8,060 nucleotides of DNA, taken from the NCBI GenBank assembly GCA_944390615.1, contig CALXRJ010000187.1, positions 1 to 8,060 of the forward strand. Direction: 5' to 3'. Made by a program: the position numbers and the translations under genes. Source of the stretch: an uncultured Clostridia bacterium (GTDB lineage: Bacteria > Bacillota > Clostridia > TANB77 > CAG-508). Below are positions 1 through 4,925 of the stretch, in pieces (the stretch's first letter is position 1; each line of letters begins with the position of its first letter). The notes beneath the pieces are model-generated. The model was not told the DNA's origin. It was given only the letters and a program-made list of their open reading frames with translations, and did no database searches.

Positions 1-49
1 CAACTATCATCTTTTTAAATTCTTCATCATAACTCTTATTTTTTGCCAC
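1..49 (-). CDS. IS3/IS911-type transposase OrfA, N-terminal fragment (runs off window)
   Basis: Only the first 16 residues are inside the window: VAKNKSYDEEFKKMIV. The pattern of a basic start followed by Y-x-E-E-F-K-K-x-I-V is what IS3-family OrfA proteins show at the beginning of their helix-turn-helix domain, which binds the element's terminal repeats. The proposed start is GTG (49-47), preceded by an AAAGGAG ribosome binding site with 8 nt spacing, which supports a real start and not an internal frame. The rest, including OrfB with the DDE catalytic domain, would lie to the left. Whether the element is intact cannot be judged. With so few residues, another HTH-type transposase or regulator remains possible. 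Confidence 0.6.
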   Translation of the reverse strand, partial: MAKNKSYDEEFKKMIV

Positions 50-109
50 TTTGAACACTCCTTTCCAAGCGTATAAAACTATTATAACATCTCTACGCTT
101 TCGTGTCCA
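1..109 (-). mobile_element. Probable right-hand start of an IS3-family insertion sequence
   Basis: This is the OrfA start plus its leader. Reading the minus strand, TGGACACGAAAGCG begins at 109. IS3-family ends start with TG, and a GTGGACA/TGGACAC-like core is common in their terminal repeats, so 109 is my guess for the element boundary. The partner repeat is outside the window, so the boundary is inference only. The hydrolase stop codon lies about 33 bp away at 143-145. Confidence 0.35.
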
Positions 110-110
110 A
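81..110 (-). promoter_or_regulatory. Possible promoter for the transposase OrfA
   Basis: On the minus strand a perfect TATAAT (86-81) lies 20 nt upstream of the AAAGGAG ribosome binding site. The best -35 candidate is TTGGAC (110-105) at 18 nt spacing, which matches consensus at only three positions. The -10 is convincing and the -35 is weak. Confidence 0.4.
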
Positions 111-142
111 AATCTATCTTAACACCAGTAAAAAATCAATAA

Positions 143-994
143 TTAACCATTAATAATTTTTATTGCAAAAGGTACTACTTCTTTAGAACTATGATGTACA
201 TTAGGCATAGAAACAAACTTCCAATTTGTTTCTATATTATTATCTTTAGCATAATTTATTGCTGAATTAAAATAATTGATTGCTCTTTCATATCGTGTTT
301 TCCCTTGTTTTAAATCATTTGGAAGTGCATTTAAATATTTACTTTTCACATCTTGCTCACCAGCCAATATATATACTTCTTTGGTTAAAGATTTATCTAT
401 CCTCTCTTTAAACTCATTTAAATTTTTTATACCATAAGGATAATTGCTTGTTATATCATAAAAAGTATATAGTCCCGCATTTGCACATAAATATTTTTTA
501 CAGTACTTACTATTTCCAAACATTAAAAACCTATGAGCAAATTGTGAACCTGATGAATGCCCAAATATAATATATCCATTATTTTTTATATTAAATTCTT
601 TTATAAATTCAATATAAATTTCATCTATATTATGATAAATCCAATCAGACTCATTTTTTATATTATTATCATAAGACATCTCCGGAGTGTAAATATCTTG
701 CGAGCAATAATCATAGTCTATATTGATTATATTTCCATATTCATGATCAGCTATAGAATAATGAGATTTGTCAAACTCTGGCGCTATAATAATATATTTA
801 TTTTTATTCGTAGGTTTTATCCAAATTTTTAAATAATTTAAAGCATCTCTAAAACAACCACTCATAACAAATACTATTTCCATTTCGTTAATATTGCCTT
901 CCGGAATATATGTAAAAATGTTCATATTATAATTTTTATTTTTGTCTCTATGCTCAAATATTTTTATTCTACTTAAATATTTATTATCTATCAT
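143..994 (-). CDS. Alpha/beta hydrolase (esterase or depolymerase-like), cytoplasmic
   Basis: The protein has 283 aa with no signal peptide or membrane segment. A beta strand (VFVMSG) ends in S-G-C at residues 45-47, where these folds usually place the oxyanion-hole loop. The nucleophile elbow is F-G-H-S-S-G at 144-149, giving catalytic Ser147 in a G-x-S-x-G motif. Asp215 in LAGEQD and His267 or His268 in NVHHSS complete a plausible triad in the right order. The layout resembles poly(3-hydroxybutyrate) depolymerase/esterase-like hydrolases, but the substrate cannot be assigned. Start choice: AGGAG lies 2 nt before a first ATG (1000) but 8 nt before the second (994), so I use 994. The gene is very A+T rich with many Asn, Ile and Lys codons. 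It sits between an insertion sequence and a wrecked SRPBCC gene. No clear terminator follows the stop. Confidence 0.8.
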   Translation of the reverse strand: MIDNKYLSRIKIFEHRDKNKNYNMNIFTYIPEGNINEMEIVFVMSGCFRDALNYLKIWIKPTNKNKYIIIAPEFDKSHYSIADHEYGNIINIDYDYCSQDIYTPEMSYDNNIKNESDWIYHNIDEIYIEFIKEFNIKNNGYIIFGHSSGSQFAHRFLMFGNSKYCKKYLCANAGLYTFYDITSNYPYGIKNLNEFKERIDKSLTKEVYILAGEQDVKSKYLNALPNDLKQGKTRYERAINYFNSAINYAKDNNIETNWKFVSMPNVHHSSKEVVPFAIKIING

Positions 995-1010
995 ATACAT
1001 TACTCCTAAC

Positions 1011-1256
1011 TTTTAAAATCCATTTTCCTTTTAGATTGTCATTTTCTAAATCAAATTTATATTCTTTTAGTTTCTTTTGAGATAATAGTAAAATACGTAG
1101 GAAATTTATTTTTTGTATATTCAACAAAATGTGTATCATCTATAATTTCTATTTTAGATAAATCACTTCGCCATACATAATTAGAATTATCTGTAATAAT
1201 ATCCCACAACTTATTTCATCACAAGAAAATTGCTTTTTTATATTTGATCTAATTAT
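1011..1256 (-). pseudogene. SRPBCC-family (START-like) protein, degraded and truncated
   Basis: Three frames on the minus strand must be joined to recover a typical SRPBCC N-terminal half. Frame one (1256-1218) reads IIRSNIKKQFSCD. Frame two (1215 to about 1072) contains NKLWDIITDN, VWRSDLSKIEII and FVEYTKN, ending FTIISKE. Frame three (1070-1011) reads LKEYKFDLENDNLKGKW. From memory, related proteins begin M-I-K-S-N, carry V/L-W-D-I/V-V-T and W-R-S-D, and run to about 150 aa. Lesions: the expected ATG is ATA (1256-1254) behind a GGAGG site, one base appears lost near 1217, a second frame change occurs near 1071, and everything after G-K-W is missing. An ATG at 1268 is in frame but lacks a ribosome site. 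The copy cannot make a working ligand-binding protein. Its function when intact is unknown. Confidence 0.75.
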
Positions 1257-1328
1257 AAGTGCCTCCATAAATTGTAAGTTGTCGCACTGATTTATATTCT
1301 ATTTATTATAAATTTTATACAAAATTTT

Positions 1329-1384
1329 ATCGTATAATACCTTATAATTTACTCTAATCGTATAATACCTTATAATTTACTCTA
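1329..1384. repeat. Perfect 28-bp tandem duplication
   Basis: Two identical 28-bp units, 1329-1356 and 1357-1384, lie head to tail. Each begins ATCGTATAATACC and ends TTTACTCTA. Each contains GTATAATAC, an odd-centred palindrome, so two copies of a short dyad sit 28 bp apart. The region lies between the SRPBCC wreck and the hairpin at 1401. The perfect identity suggests a recent slippage duplication. The rest of the gene-free stretch, 1269-1328 and 1385-1400, shows nothing I can name. Confidence 0.9.
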
Positions 1385-1400
1385 AAAATCTCGGAATATT

Positions 1401-1451
1401 GGTTTTAGGAGCTATTTTCTCATAAGAAAACAGCTCCTATTTTATAAAACC
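1401..1451 (-). terminator. Strong hairpin ending the small-ORF transcript
   Basis: Inner stem arms are 1406-1420 and 1425-1439 (TAGGAGCTATTTTCT against AGAAAACAGCTCCTA), with a 4-nt loop and one G-U or A-C wobble. An outer pairing GGTTTT/AAAACC (1401-1406 and 1446-1451) can compete or extend with a bulge. It starts 15 nt after the stop of the small ORF at 1467. Neither strand has a long uniform U tail after the stem, so terminator function is inferred from position and stem strength. It shares its arms with the hairpin at 3353-3387. Confidence 0.6.
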
Positions 1452-1466
1452 TTATGTAATCCTTTT

Positions 1467-1640
1467 TCAATGTTGATTTCTTCTCTCATTTCTAAAACTA
1501 GCTAGCCTCTCTTCTATAGTCATCTCTCTTTTATTTTGCTGATTTCTTCCCATATCTCCGCCTCGTTCTCCACCATCGTCAGCATTTTGTCTTTCCCAAC
1601 TTTTTTGTATTTTCTTATTTTCCATTTCATGATGGTTCAT
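1467..1640 (-). CDS. Small basic protein of unknown function, coupled to the ORF upstream
   Basis: I do not recognise this 57-aa protein. It is charged and hydrophilic, with a Gly/Asp/Arg-rich middle (DDGGERGGDMGRNQQN) and a C-terminal stretch TIEERLASFRNERR likely to be helical. No membrane segment or cysteine motif is visible. The frame is open further upstream to 1688, but that part overlaps the preceding gene. The likely starts are ATG 1640 or ATG 1625. The latter lies one base after the TGA of the upstream gene (TGAaATG), an arrangement typical of termination-reinitiation. A GGGAGGA 16 nt before ATG 1640 is too distant to be a normal ribosome site. It could also be the displaced C-terminal part of a formerly longer protein joined to the upstream ORF by a lost frame. 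Confidence 0.5.
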   Translation of the reverse strand: MNHHEMENKKIQKSWERQNADDGGERGGDMGRNQQNKREMTIEERLASFRNERRNQH

Positions 1641-2025
1641 TTTTATATTTTCTATATCCTCCCATATTCCGCATAATAAGTTCACCATCTATTCCTTCTC
1701 TGTCATATACTGTATATAATCTGTCACATATTAGACTTACACATCTTTCTATTGCTTTACGCTCTTCACTTAACTCACTTAACTGCTCATTTTTATACAT
1801 GTCATTTGTAACTTCACTATTCTTTAATATTTCTTTACATTCCAAACCTATTGTTAAAATTTCGCGTTCTAACTTCCAGATTTTATCAATTTCATCACCA
1901 TAAAGAAGTTCTTTGTTTTGTGGTATTTGGCTTAATTTTTGGATTAATATTTCATTTTCTTTTGACAATTGATGTATTTTTTCTGGATAATTAGACTTCA
2001 TACTTTCTTTAAAATTATTACTCAT
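1627..2025 (-). CDS. 132-aa helical protein of unknown function
   Basis: I cannot assign a family. The sequence is highly charged and predicted by eye to be almost all helix. Residues about 15-60 and 80-115 have heptad-like spacing of Leu and Ile (HQLSKENEILIQKLSQI, LSELSEERKAIERCVSL), suggesting a short coiled coil or helical bundle. There are two cysteines in the second half and no signal peptide or membrane segment. Expression looks real: AAGGAGG sits 9 nt before the ATG and a near-consensus promoter lies just upstream. The gene overlaps the start region of the next small ORF, so the two form a mini-operon ending at the hairpin near 1401. The neighbourhood (insertion sequence, pseudogene, acetyltransferases) is accessory in character. 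Confidence 0.65.
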   Translation of the reverse strand: MSNNFKESMKSNYPEKIHQLSKENEILIQKLSQIPQNKELLYGDEIDKIWKLEREILTIGLECKEILKNSEVTNDMYKNEQLSELSEERKAIERCVSLICDRLYTVYDREGIDGELIMRNMGGYRKYKNEPS

Positions 2026-2083
2026 ATCTTTTATACCTCCTTATTACAAATTACATAATAAGTAAATTTTTTCACATATTAAT

Positions 2084-2112
2084 ATTATACCATATTTTTG
2101 AATAGTTGGCAA
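2084..2112 (-). promoter_or_regulatory. Promoter of the small-ORF pair
   Basis: On the minus strand TTGCCA (2112-2107) is followed by exactly 17 nt and then TATAAT (2089-2084), with TGG directly before the -10 giving an extended -10. The AAGGAGG ribosome site is about 40 nt downstream. This is a near-consensus housekeeping sigma promoter. Confidence 0.8.
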
Positions 2113-2136
2113 ATTGTACCAATAGTAACAAGTGGT

Positions 2137-2155
2137 AACGAATAAAAAGTTCGTT
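2137..2155 (-). terminator. Weak hairpin downstream of the GNAT operon
   Basis: The inverted repeat AACGAA/TTCGTT, with a 7-nt A/T loop, begins 20 nt after the stop codon of the acetyltransferase at 2175. The stem is only 6 bp and lacks a clear U run, so it may be a weak terminator or chance. Confidence 0.3.
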
Positions 2156-2174
2156 TATTAGAAAATTAAAGTTT

Positions 2175-2660
2175 TTAAAAATGATTTTCTAAATATTTTT
2201 CCATTATATACATATTTTCTTCATTAAGTTTTTCTCTTCCATCCTTATATCTATACCCCAATTTATAATAAAATTTATGGGCTGTAATAGATGCTGGAAT
2301 TACAAGTTTTTTTATTGGTAATTGTTTTGCATATTCTTCTATCTTTTGTATTAAACATCTTCCAATATTATGACCATGTTCTTCAGGTTTTACAAATACA
2401 GTTAATATCCAATATTCATCATTAGCATACCTAGATTTATCTATTCCTGCTGTTCCTACAACCTCGTTATCTTTCAGTGCTACATATACCTTTTCTCTAT
2501 TACTTAATGTTTCGTTTAGTTTTTTTACATTAAAATCTTTAGCCATTTCTTTAGTTTTCTCTAGTCCATAGTCTTTACTATTTATCTCTAATAAATTTCT
2601 AATGACAATAATTGAAATTGGGTTAGCATATTTTGATTCATATTCCTTTATTTCTATCAT
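2175..2660 (-). CDS. GNAT-family N-acetyltransferase, second gene of the pair
   Basis: The protein has 161 aa, a normal length for a single GNAT domain, which transfers acetyl from acetyl-CoA to an amine. Visible elements in order: strands YVALKDNEVVGTAGI (59-73), strand 4 with TVFVKP (87-92), the acetyl-CoA loop EHGHNIGRCLI (94-104), the helix after it, and the C-terminal FYYKLGYRYKDG (130-141) typical of motif B. The pyrophosphate loop is diverged: the usual R/Q-x-x-G-x-G/A is H-G-H-N-I-G, keeping only the last Gly. Start choice: a TTG at 2669 directly abuts AGGAG and cannot be used well, while ATG 2660 has 9 nt spacing. The ribosome site overlaps the TAG of the upstream GNAT gene, so the two are one transcript. 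The substrate is unknown. Confidence 0.85.
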   Translation of the reverse strand: MIEIKEYESKYANPISIIVIRNLLEINSKDYGLEKTKEMAKDFNVKKLNETLSNREKVYVALKDNEVVGTAGIDKSRYANDEYWILTVFVKPEEHGHNIGRCLIQKIEEYAKQLPIKKLVIPASITAHKFYYKLGYRYKDGREKLNEENMYIMEKYLENHF

Positions 2661-2672
2661 CTTTGTCAACTC

Positions 2673-3218
2673 CTATTTCAAATTTATCCAATATCTTAAA
2701 TATGTATATTTATCTTCTTCATTATAATAACTATTTTCATATATTCCGCCATTTTTTTCTATCACTTTTTTTGATGCAATATTAAAATCTTTACAAGTAA
2801 TCAAAACTTTTCCTTTATTTATTTTTTTGAATTCTTCTAATGCTAATTGCAACATTTTTGTAGCATAACCTTTACTTCGTTCACTTGGTCTTACACTATA
2901 ACCAATAAATCCTCCAAATTTCATTAATACCGGAACTTCTTGCCATCTTAATCCTATAGCTCCAACTAGTCTGTTATTCTCATCCAGAGCTAAATATAGT
3001 GTATGTGTTGAATATTCTTTTGGTAGTTGGTTTTCATCTTTATTTTTTTCTAAATCTTCTATCCATTCATTAAAACTCATTTTATCTAAATTTTCAAAAT
3101 CTCTGATTCCTTCAAATCTATCTAATCCTGGTATGAGTTCACTATTCATGTATTCATTGTACATTTTTCTTACTTGTTCCTCATCTTCTTTTCTTACTTC
3201 TCTTATTACTATCTTCAT
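2673..3218 (-). CDS. GNAT-family N-acetyltransferase (RimJ/RimL-like type), first gene of the pair
   Basis: The protein has 181 aa. The N-terminus IREVRKEDEEQVRKMY is the usual beta1-alpha1 start. A central strand pair YLALDENNRLVGAIGLR (75-91) leads to motif A, GYSVRPSERSKGYATKML (106-123), where R114-x-x-G117-x-A119 fits the acetyl-CoA pyrophosphate loop well. NIASKKVIEKNGGIYEN (146-162) is the classic motif B (N-x-x-S/A...K-x-G-F/G-x) of acetyltransferases that modify proteins or small amines. There is an AAAGGA ribosome site 10 nt before the ATG. The two GNAT proteins differ in sequence, so this is a pair of distinct enzymes, not a recent duplication. The acceptor substrate cannot be read from sequence. 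Antibiotic or polyamine acetylation is possible but unsupported. Confidence 0.88.
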   Translation of the reverse strand: MKIVIREVRKEDEEQVRKMYNEYMNSELIPGLDRFEGIRDFENLDKMSFNEWIEDLEKNKDENQLPKEYSTHTLYLALDENNRLVGAIGLRWQEVPVLMKFGGFIGYSVRPSERSKGYATKMLQLALEEFKKINKGKVLITCKDFNIASKKVIEKNGGIYENSYYNEEDKYTYLRYWINLK

Positions 3219-3245
3219 AAAATTAAATTCCTTTCATTTTTTACC

Positions 3246-3274
3246 ATATTACCATAAAATCACATATTTATCAA
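3246..3274 (-). promoter_or_regulatory. Promoter of the GNAT operon
   Basis: On the minus strand TTGATA (3274-3269), then 17 nt, then TAATAT (3251-3246), about 20 nt upstream of the AAAGGA ribosome site. The -35 is near consensus and the -10 matches at four of six positions. The remainder of 3219-3352 shows nothing else notable. Confidence 0.55.
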
Positions 3275-3352
3275 TTACCACTCCAATTTTAGCAATAAAT
3301 CATGCACCAAAAGCAAAAATTGTTTACTGCTAGTTATTTAGGCATATTCGTT

Positions 3353-3387
3353 TTAGGAGCTGTTCTTGTCTAGCAAACAGCTCCTAA
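3353..3387 (-). terminator. Hairpin downstream of dgkA, ending the envelope operon
   Basis: Perfect 12-bp stem TTAGGAGCTGTT (3353-3364) against AACAGCTCCTAA (3376-3387), with an 11-nt loop, starting 8 nt after the dgkA stop codon. No strong U tail follows on the minus strand, so termination is inferred from position and stem strength. It shares GTTTTAGGAGCT and AAACAGCTCCTA with the hairpin at 1401-1451. Confidence 0.65.
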
Positions 3388-3395
3388 CTTTATAT

Positions 3396-3758
3396 TTATA
3401 TAAATGATAAAATTTTAGGCACAAATATAATAAGTCCTATAATTGCTGCTCCTATTGCCAATACCAATACCGCACTTGCTGAAATATCTTTGGCAAGTTT
3501 TGCTTTTTCATTTTTCTGTGGCATTACAATATCCACAACTGTCTCAATCGCAGTATTAAATAATTCTCCACTAATTACTGCTGCAAAACAAGCAATACAT
3601 ATCATCCATTCTTGGCGATTCAGTTTTAATAGAAAACCTGCCATAATTACTAAAATCATAATTAAAATATGAATTTTCATATTTCTTTCTGTTTTAAAAG
3701 AAGAATAAAAACCTTCTATAGCATATTTAAAACTATTGATTATTTTTTTTATTTTCAT
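3396..3758 (-). CDS. dgkA: Diacylglycerol kinase family protein, probable undecaprenol kinase
   Basis: The protein has 120 aa, the normal length for the small membrane DgkA family. In Gram-positive bacteria this family mainly phosphorylates undecaprenol with ATP, feeding the lipid carrier for wall synthesis. The signature is clear: an amphipathic N-terminal part with E24-R-N, three transmembrane helices (about 30-46, 51-74 and 96-118), the catalytic block G-E-L-F-N-T-A-I-E (64-72) followed by VVD, and K87-L-A-K-D-I-S-A-S-A (87-96), equivalent to the conserved A-K-D-x-x-S-A. Both acidic residues of the E-x6-E motif are present. An AAAGGA site lies 7 nt before the ATG, inside the end of the upstream gene. 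The 26-bp overlap implies translational coupling. It is the last gene of the operon and is followed by a hairpin. Confidence 0.93.
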   Translation of the reverse strand: MKIKKIINSFKYAIEGFYSSFKTERNMKIHILIMILVIMAGFLLKLNRQEWMICIACFAAVISGELFNTAIETVVDIVMPQKNEKAKLAKDISASAVLVLAIGAAIIGLIIFVPKILSFI

Positions 3759-4767
3759 GATTCTTTCCTTTATATTTTTCTTTCATTTCTTGGATATTTT
3801 CTTTGGTATATCCTACTGTAATATTTCCATTTTTATTTAAAATGGTATTCCAAATTTCGTCATATACTTCTTTTTGTGCTTTTGTAATTCCAGCAATTGT
3901 TGCTATTGTGTGCGTTTTTCCATCATTGGTCATAACCTTTATCGCTTGTGATGTTTTAATTCCATTGGTTCTTTGCTCATAAGCATACATCCATACAATA
4001 TCTTTGTAATCAATTACATTCATTTTTCCTTTAAATGTAATAATATAATGGTCTGTTAGATACATATGTGTTTTTTCATAATAAAAAGCATTCGGACTAT
4101 TCATTTCATCATCTAGTGTATTTACTATATCCTGATCCATTTTTTCCAAATTCTTTTCAAAACTAAAATTTTTGTAGACCATGCCAATAAATCCTATTCC
4201 ACCTATGATTAGTAATAGAATAAATAAATATTTTGCCATAAGAGCTGATGAGTTTTCTGAAAGGGACATATCTAAATAAATATTGCCAAAATAAGAATAA
4301 AACTCTTCATCACTTGTTATTTGATATGCTTCTTCCATATTTTCATTATACACTTCGATTGCTAGGTCTTTGATTTCCGCTGGAATTTCAGCCGTTATTC
4401 CCTCTACTATCACAGGATTTTCCGCAATTTCTTCGTGATTTAATGTTTCAAAATCTGCTTGATCCATATAAGCTATATAAAGATATTGTCCATCTGTTAC
4501 GATATAATAGCTTTCATCAATTCCGTCTGCTACAGCAAATTGATATGGTGTTGCATTTATATTTAAATATGCTTTTTTATCTGTATTTTCCCCATCACTT
4601 AAAATTAATGTATTTAAATCTGTCTTTTCTGAATCTAGCCTTTCATTAATTTGTTGTTCCCACATTTTAAAGGCAAAGGCCAATATAATGATGATAAAAA
4701 ATATGACCATATTCCTTACCATCATACTTTTTTCTTTTTGAACATTTTTGTTCGTAAATTTTTTCAT
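3733..4767 (-). CDS. Two-TM membrane protein of unknown function with PH-like C-terminal region
   Basis: The protein has 344 aa. TM1 spans about 18-36 (VRNMVIFFIIIILAFAF) after a basic N-terminus, so residues 37-178 should be outside. This part is acidic and rich in Tyr/Asp/Glu. TM2 is at about 179-199. The C-terminal 145 residues face the cytoplasm. Residues about 232-292 look like a series of short strands (MYLTDHYIITFKGKMNVID, DIVWMYAYEQ, AIKVMTNDGKTHTI), the pattern of bacterial PH-like/YcxB-like domains. The last 15 residues are Lys/Asn-rich. I do not recognise the family with certainty. The ribosome site AGGGGGA is about 7 nt before the ATG. The gene begins 24 nt after a tRNA-Ser and overlaps dgkA, so it is read within the envelope operon. 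Its role is unknown. The context hints at the envelope only by association. Confidence 0.75.
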   Translation of the reverse strand: MKKFTNKNVQKEKSMMVRNMVIFFIIIILAFAFKMWEQQINERLDSEKTDLNTLILSDGENTDKKAYLNINATPYQFAVADGIDESYYIVTDGQYLYIAYMDQADFETLNHEEIAENPVIVEGITAEIPAEIKDLAIEVYNENMEEAYQITSDEEFYSYFGNIYLDMSLSENSSALMAKYLFILLLIIGGIGFIGMVYKNFSFEKNLEKMDQDIVNTLDDEMNSPNAFYYEKTHMYLTDHYIITFKGKMNVIDYKDIVWMYAYEQRTNGIKTSQAIKVMTNDGKTHTIATIAGITKAQKEVYDEIWNTILNKNGNITVGYTKENIQEMKEKYKGKNHENKKNNQ

Positions 4768-4791
4768 ATTTAATTCCCCCTTTTATTTTAT

Positions 4792-4882
4792 TGGCGGAGC
4801 AAGAGGGATTTGAACCCCCGCGCCGATTGCTCGACCTATCAGTTTTCGAAACTGATCTCTTCAGCCACTTGAGTATTGCTCC
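4792..4882 (-). tRNA. tRNA-Ser (anticodon CGA)
   Basis: The 91-nt RNA has an encoded CCA. The acceptor stem pairs GGAGCAA (4882-4876) with TTGCTCC (4802-4796), discriminator G, then CCA (4794-4792). The anticodon stem-loop is TCAGT-TTCGAAA-ACTGA, giving CGA (4848-4846), which reads UCG. The long variable arm (GTCGA/TCGGC stem) is diagnostic of the class II tRNAs, and with CGA it is serine. The T arm GGGGG-TTCAAAT-CCCTC is intact. It lies between the deacetylase gene and the two-TM gene. A TATAAT abuts the first tRNA base but is too close to drive it, so the tRNA is probably processed from the operon transcript. Confidence 0.97.
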
Positions 4883-4894
4883 ATTATATTGTTA

Positions 4895-4917
4895 GGGACA
4901 TTTTTTGGCTGTGTCCC
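4895..4917. other. Short hairpin between the deacetylase gene and tRNA-Ser
   Basis: GGGACA (4895-4900) pairs with TGTCCC (4912-4917) around an 11-nt loop. It lies 8 nt after the deacetylase stop codon and 12 nt before the tRNA. No U tail follows on the minus strand, so it is a poor intrinsic terminator. It may act as an RNA processing or stability element ahead of the tRNA, or be a remnant of a GGGACA/TGTCCC-type repetitive palindrome. Confidence 0.45.
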
Positions 4918-4925
4918 CAAAAATA

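Noticed and set aside
557..832. 91-aa plus-strand frame opposite the hydrolase gene.
   Set aside because: It is antisense to a well-supported gene, rich in Ile, Phe and Tyr from AT-rich reverse codons, and has no ribosome site.
1401..1451. GTTTTAGGAGCTA resembles the start of a type II CRISPR repeat or tracrRNA anti-repeat.
   Set aside because: There is no spacer-repeat array and no cas gene. The sequence folds into a tight self-complementary hairpin after a stop codon, and its second copy at 3353 keeps only the stem arms.
1627..1688. Full 73-aa version of the small ORF starting at 1688.
   Set aside because: That start lies within the coding part of the 132-aa ORF without a suitable ribosome site. 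Starts at 1640 or 1625 fit the coupling better.
1467..2025. Toxin-antitoxin module formed by the two small coupled ORFs.
   Set aside because: Size and coupling fit, but no DNA-binding motif, nuclease motif or known toxin signature is visible in either protein. Left as unknown.
4443..4649. Plus-strand frame inside the two-TM gene. The same applies to 3133-3333, 3490-3672, 5107-5298, 5632-5892 and 6121-6312.
   Set aside because: All lie antisense to supported genes, wholly or in their conserved parts, without ribosome sites or recognisable motifs.
4883..4888. TATAAT directly before tRNA-Ser as its promoter.
   Set aside because: It abuts the first tRNA base, so initiation would fall inside the tRNA, and no -35 of quality sits at 16-18 nt.
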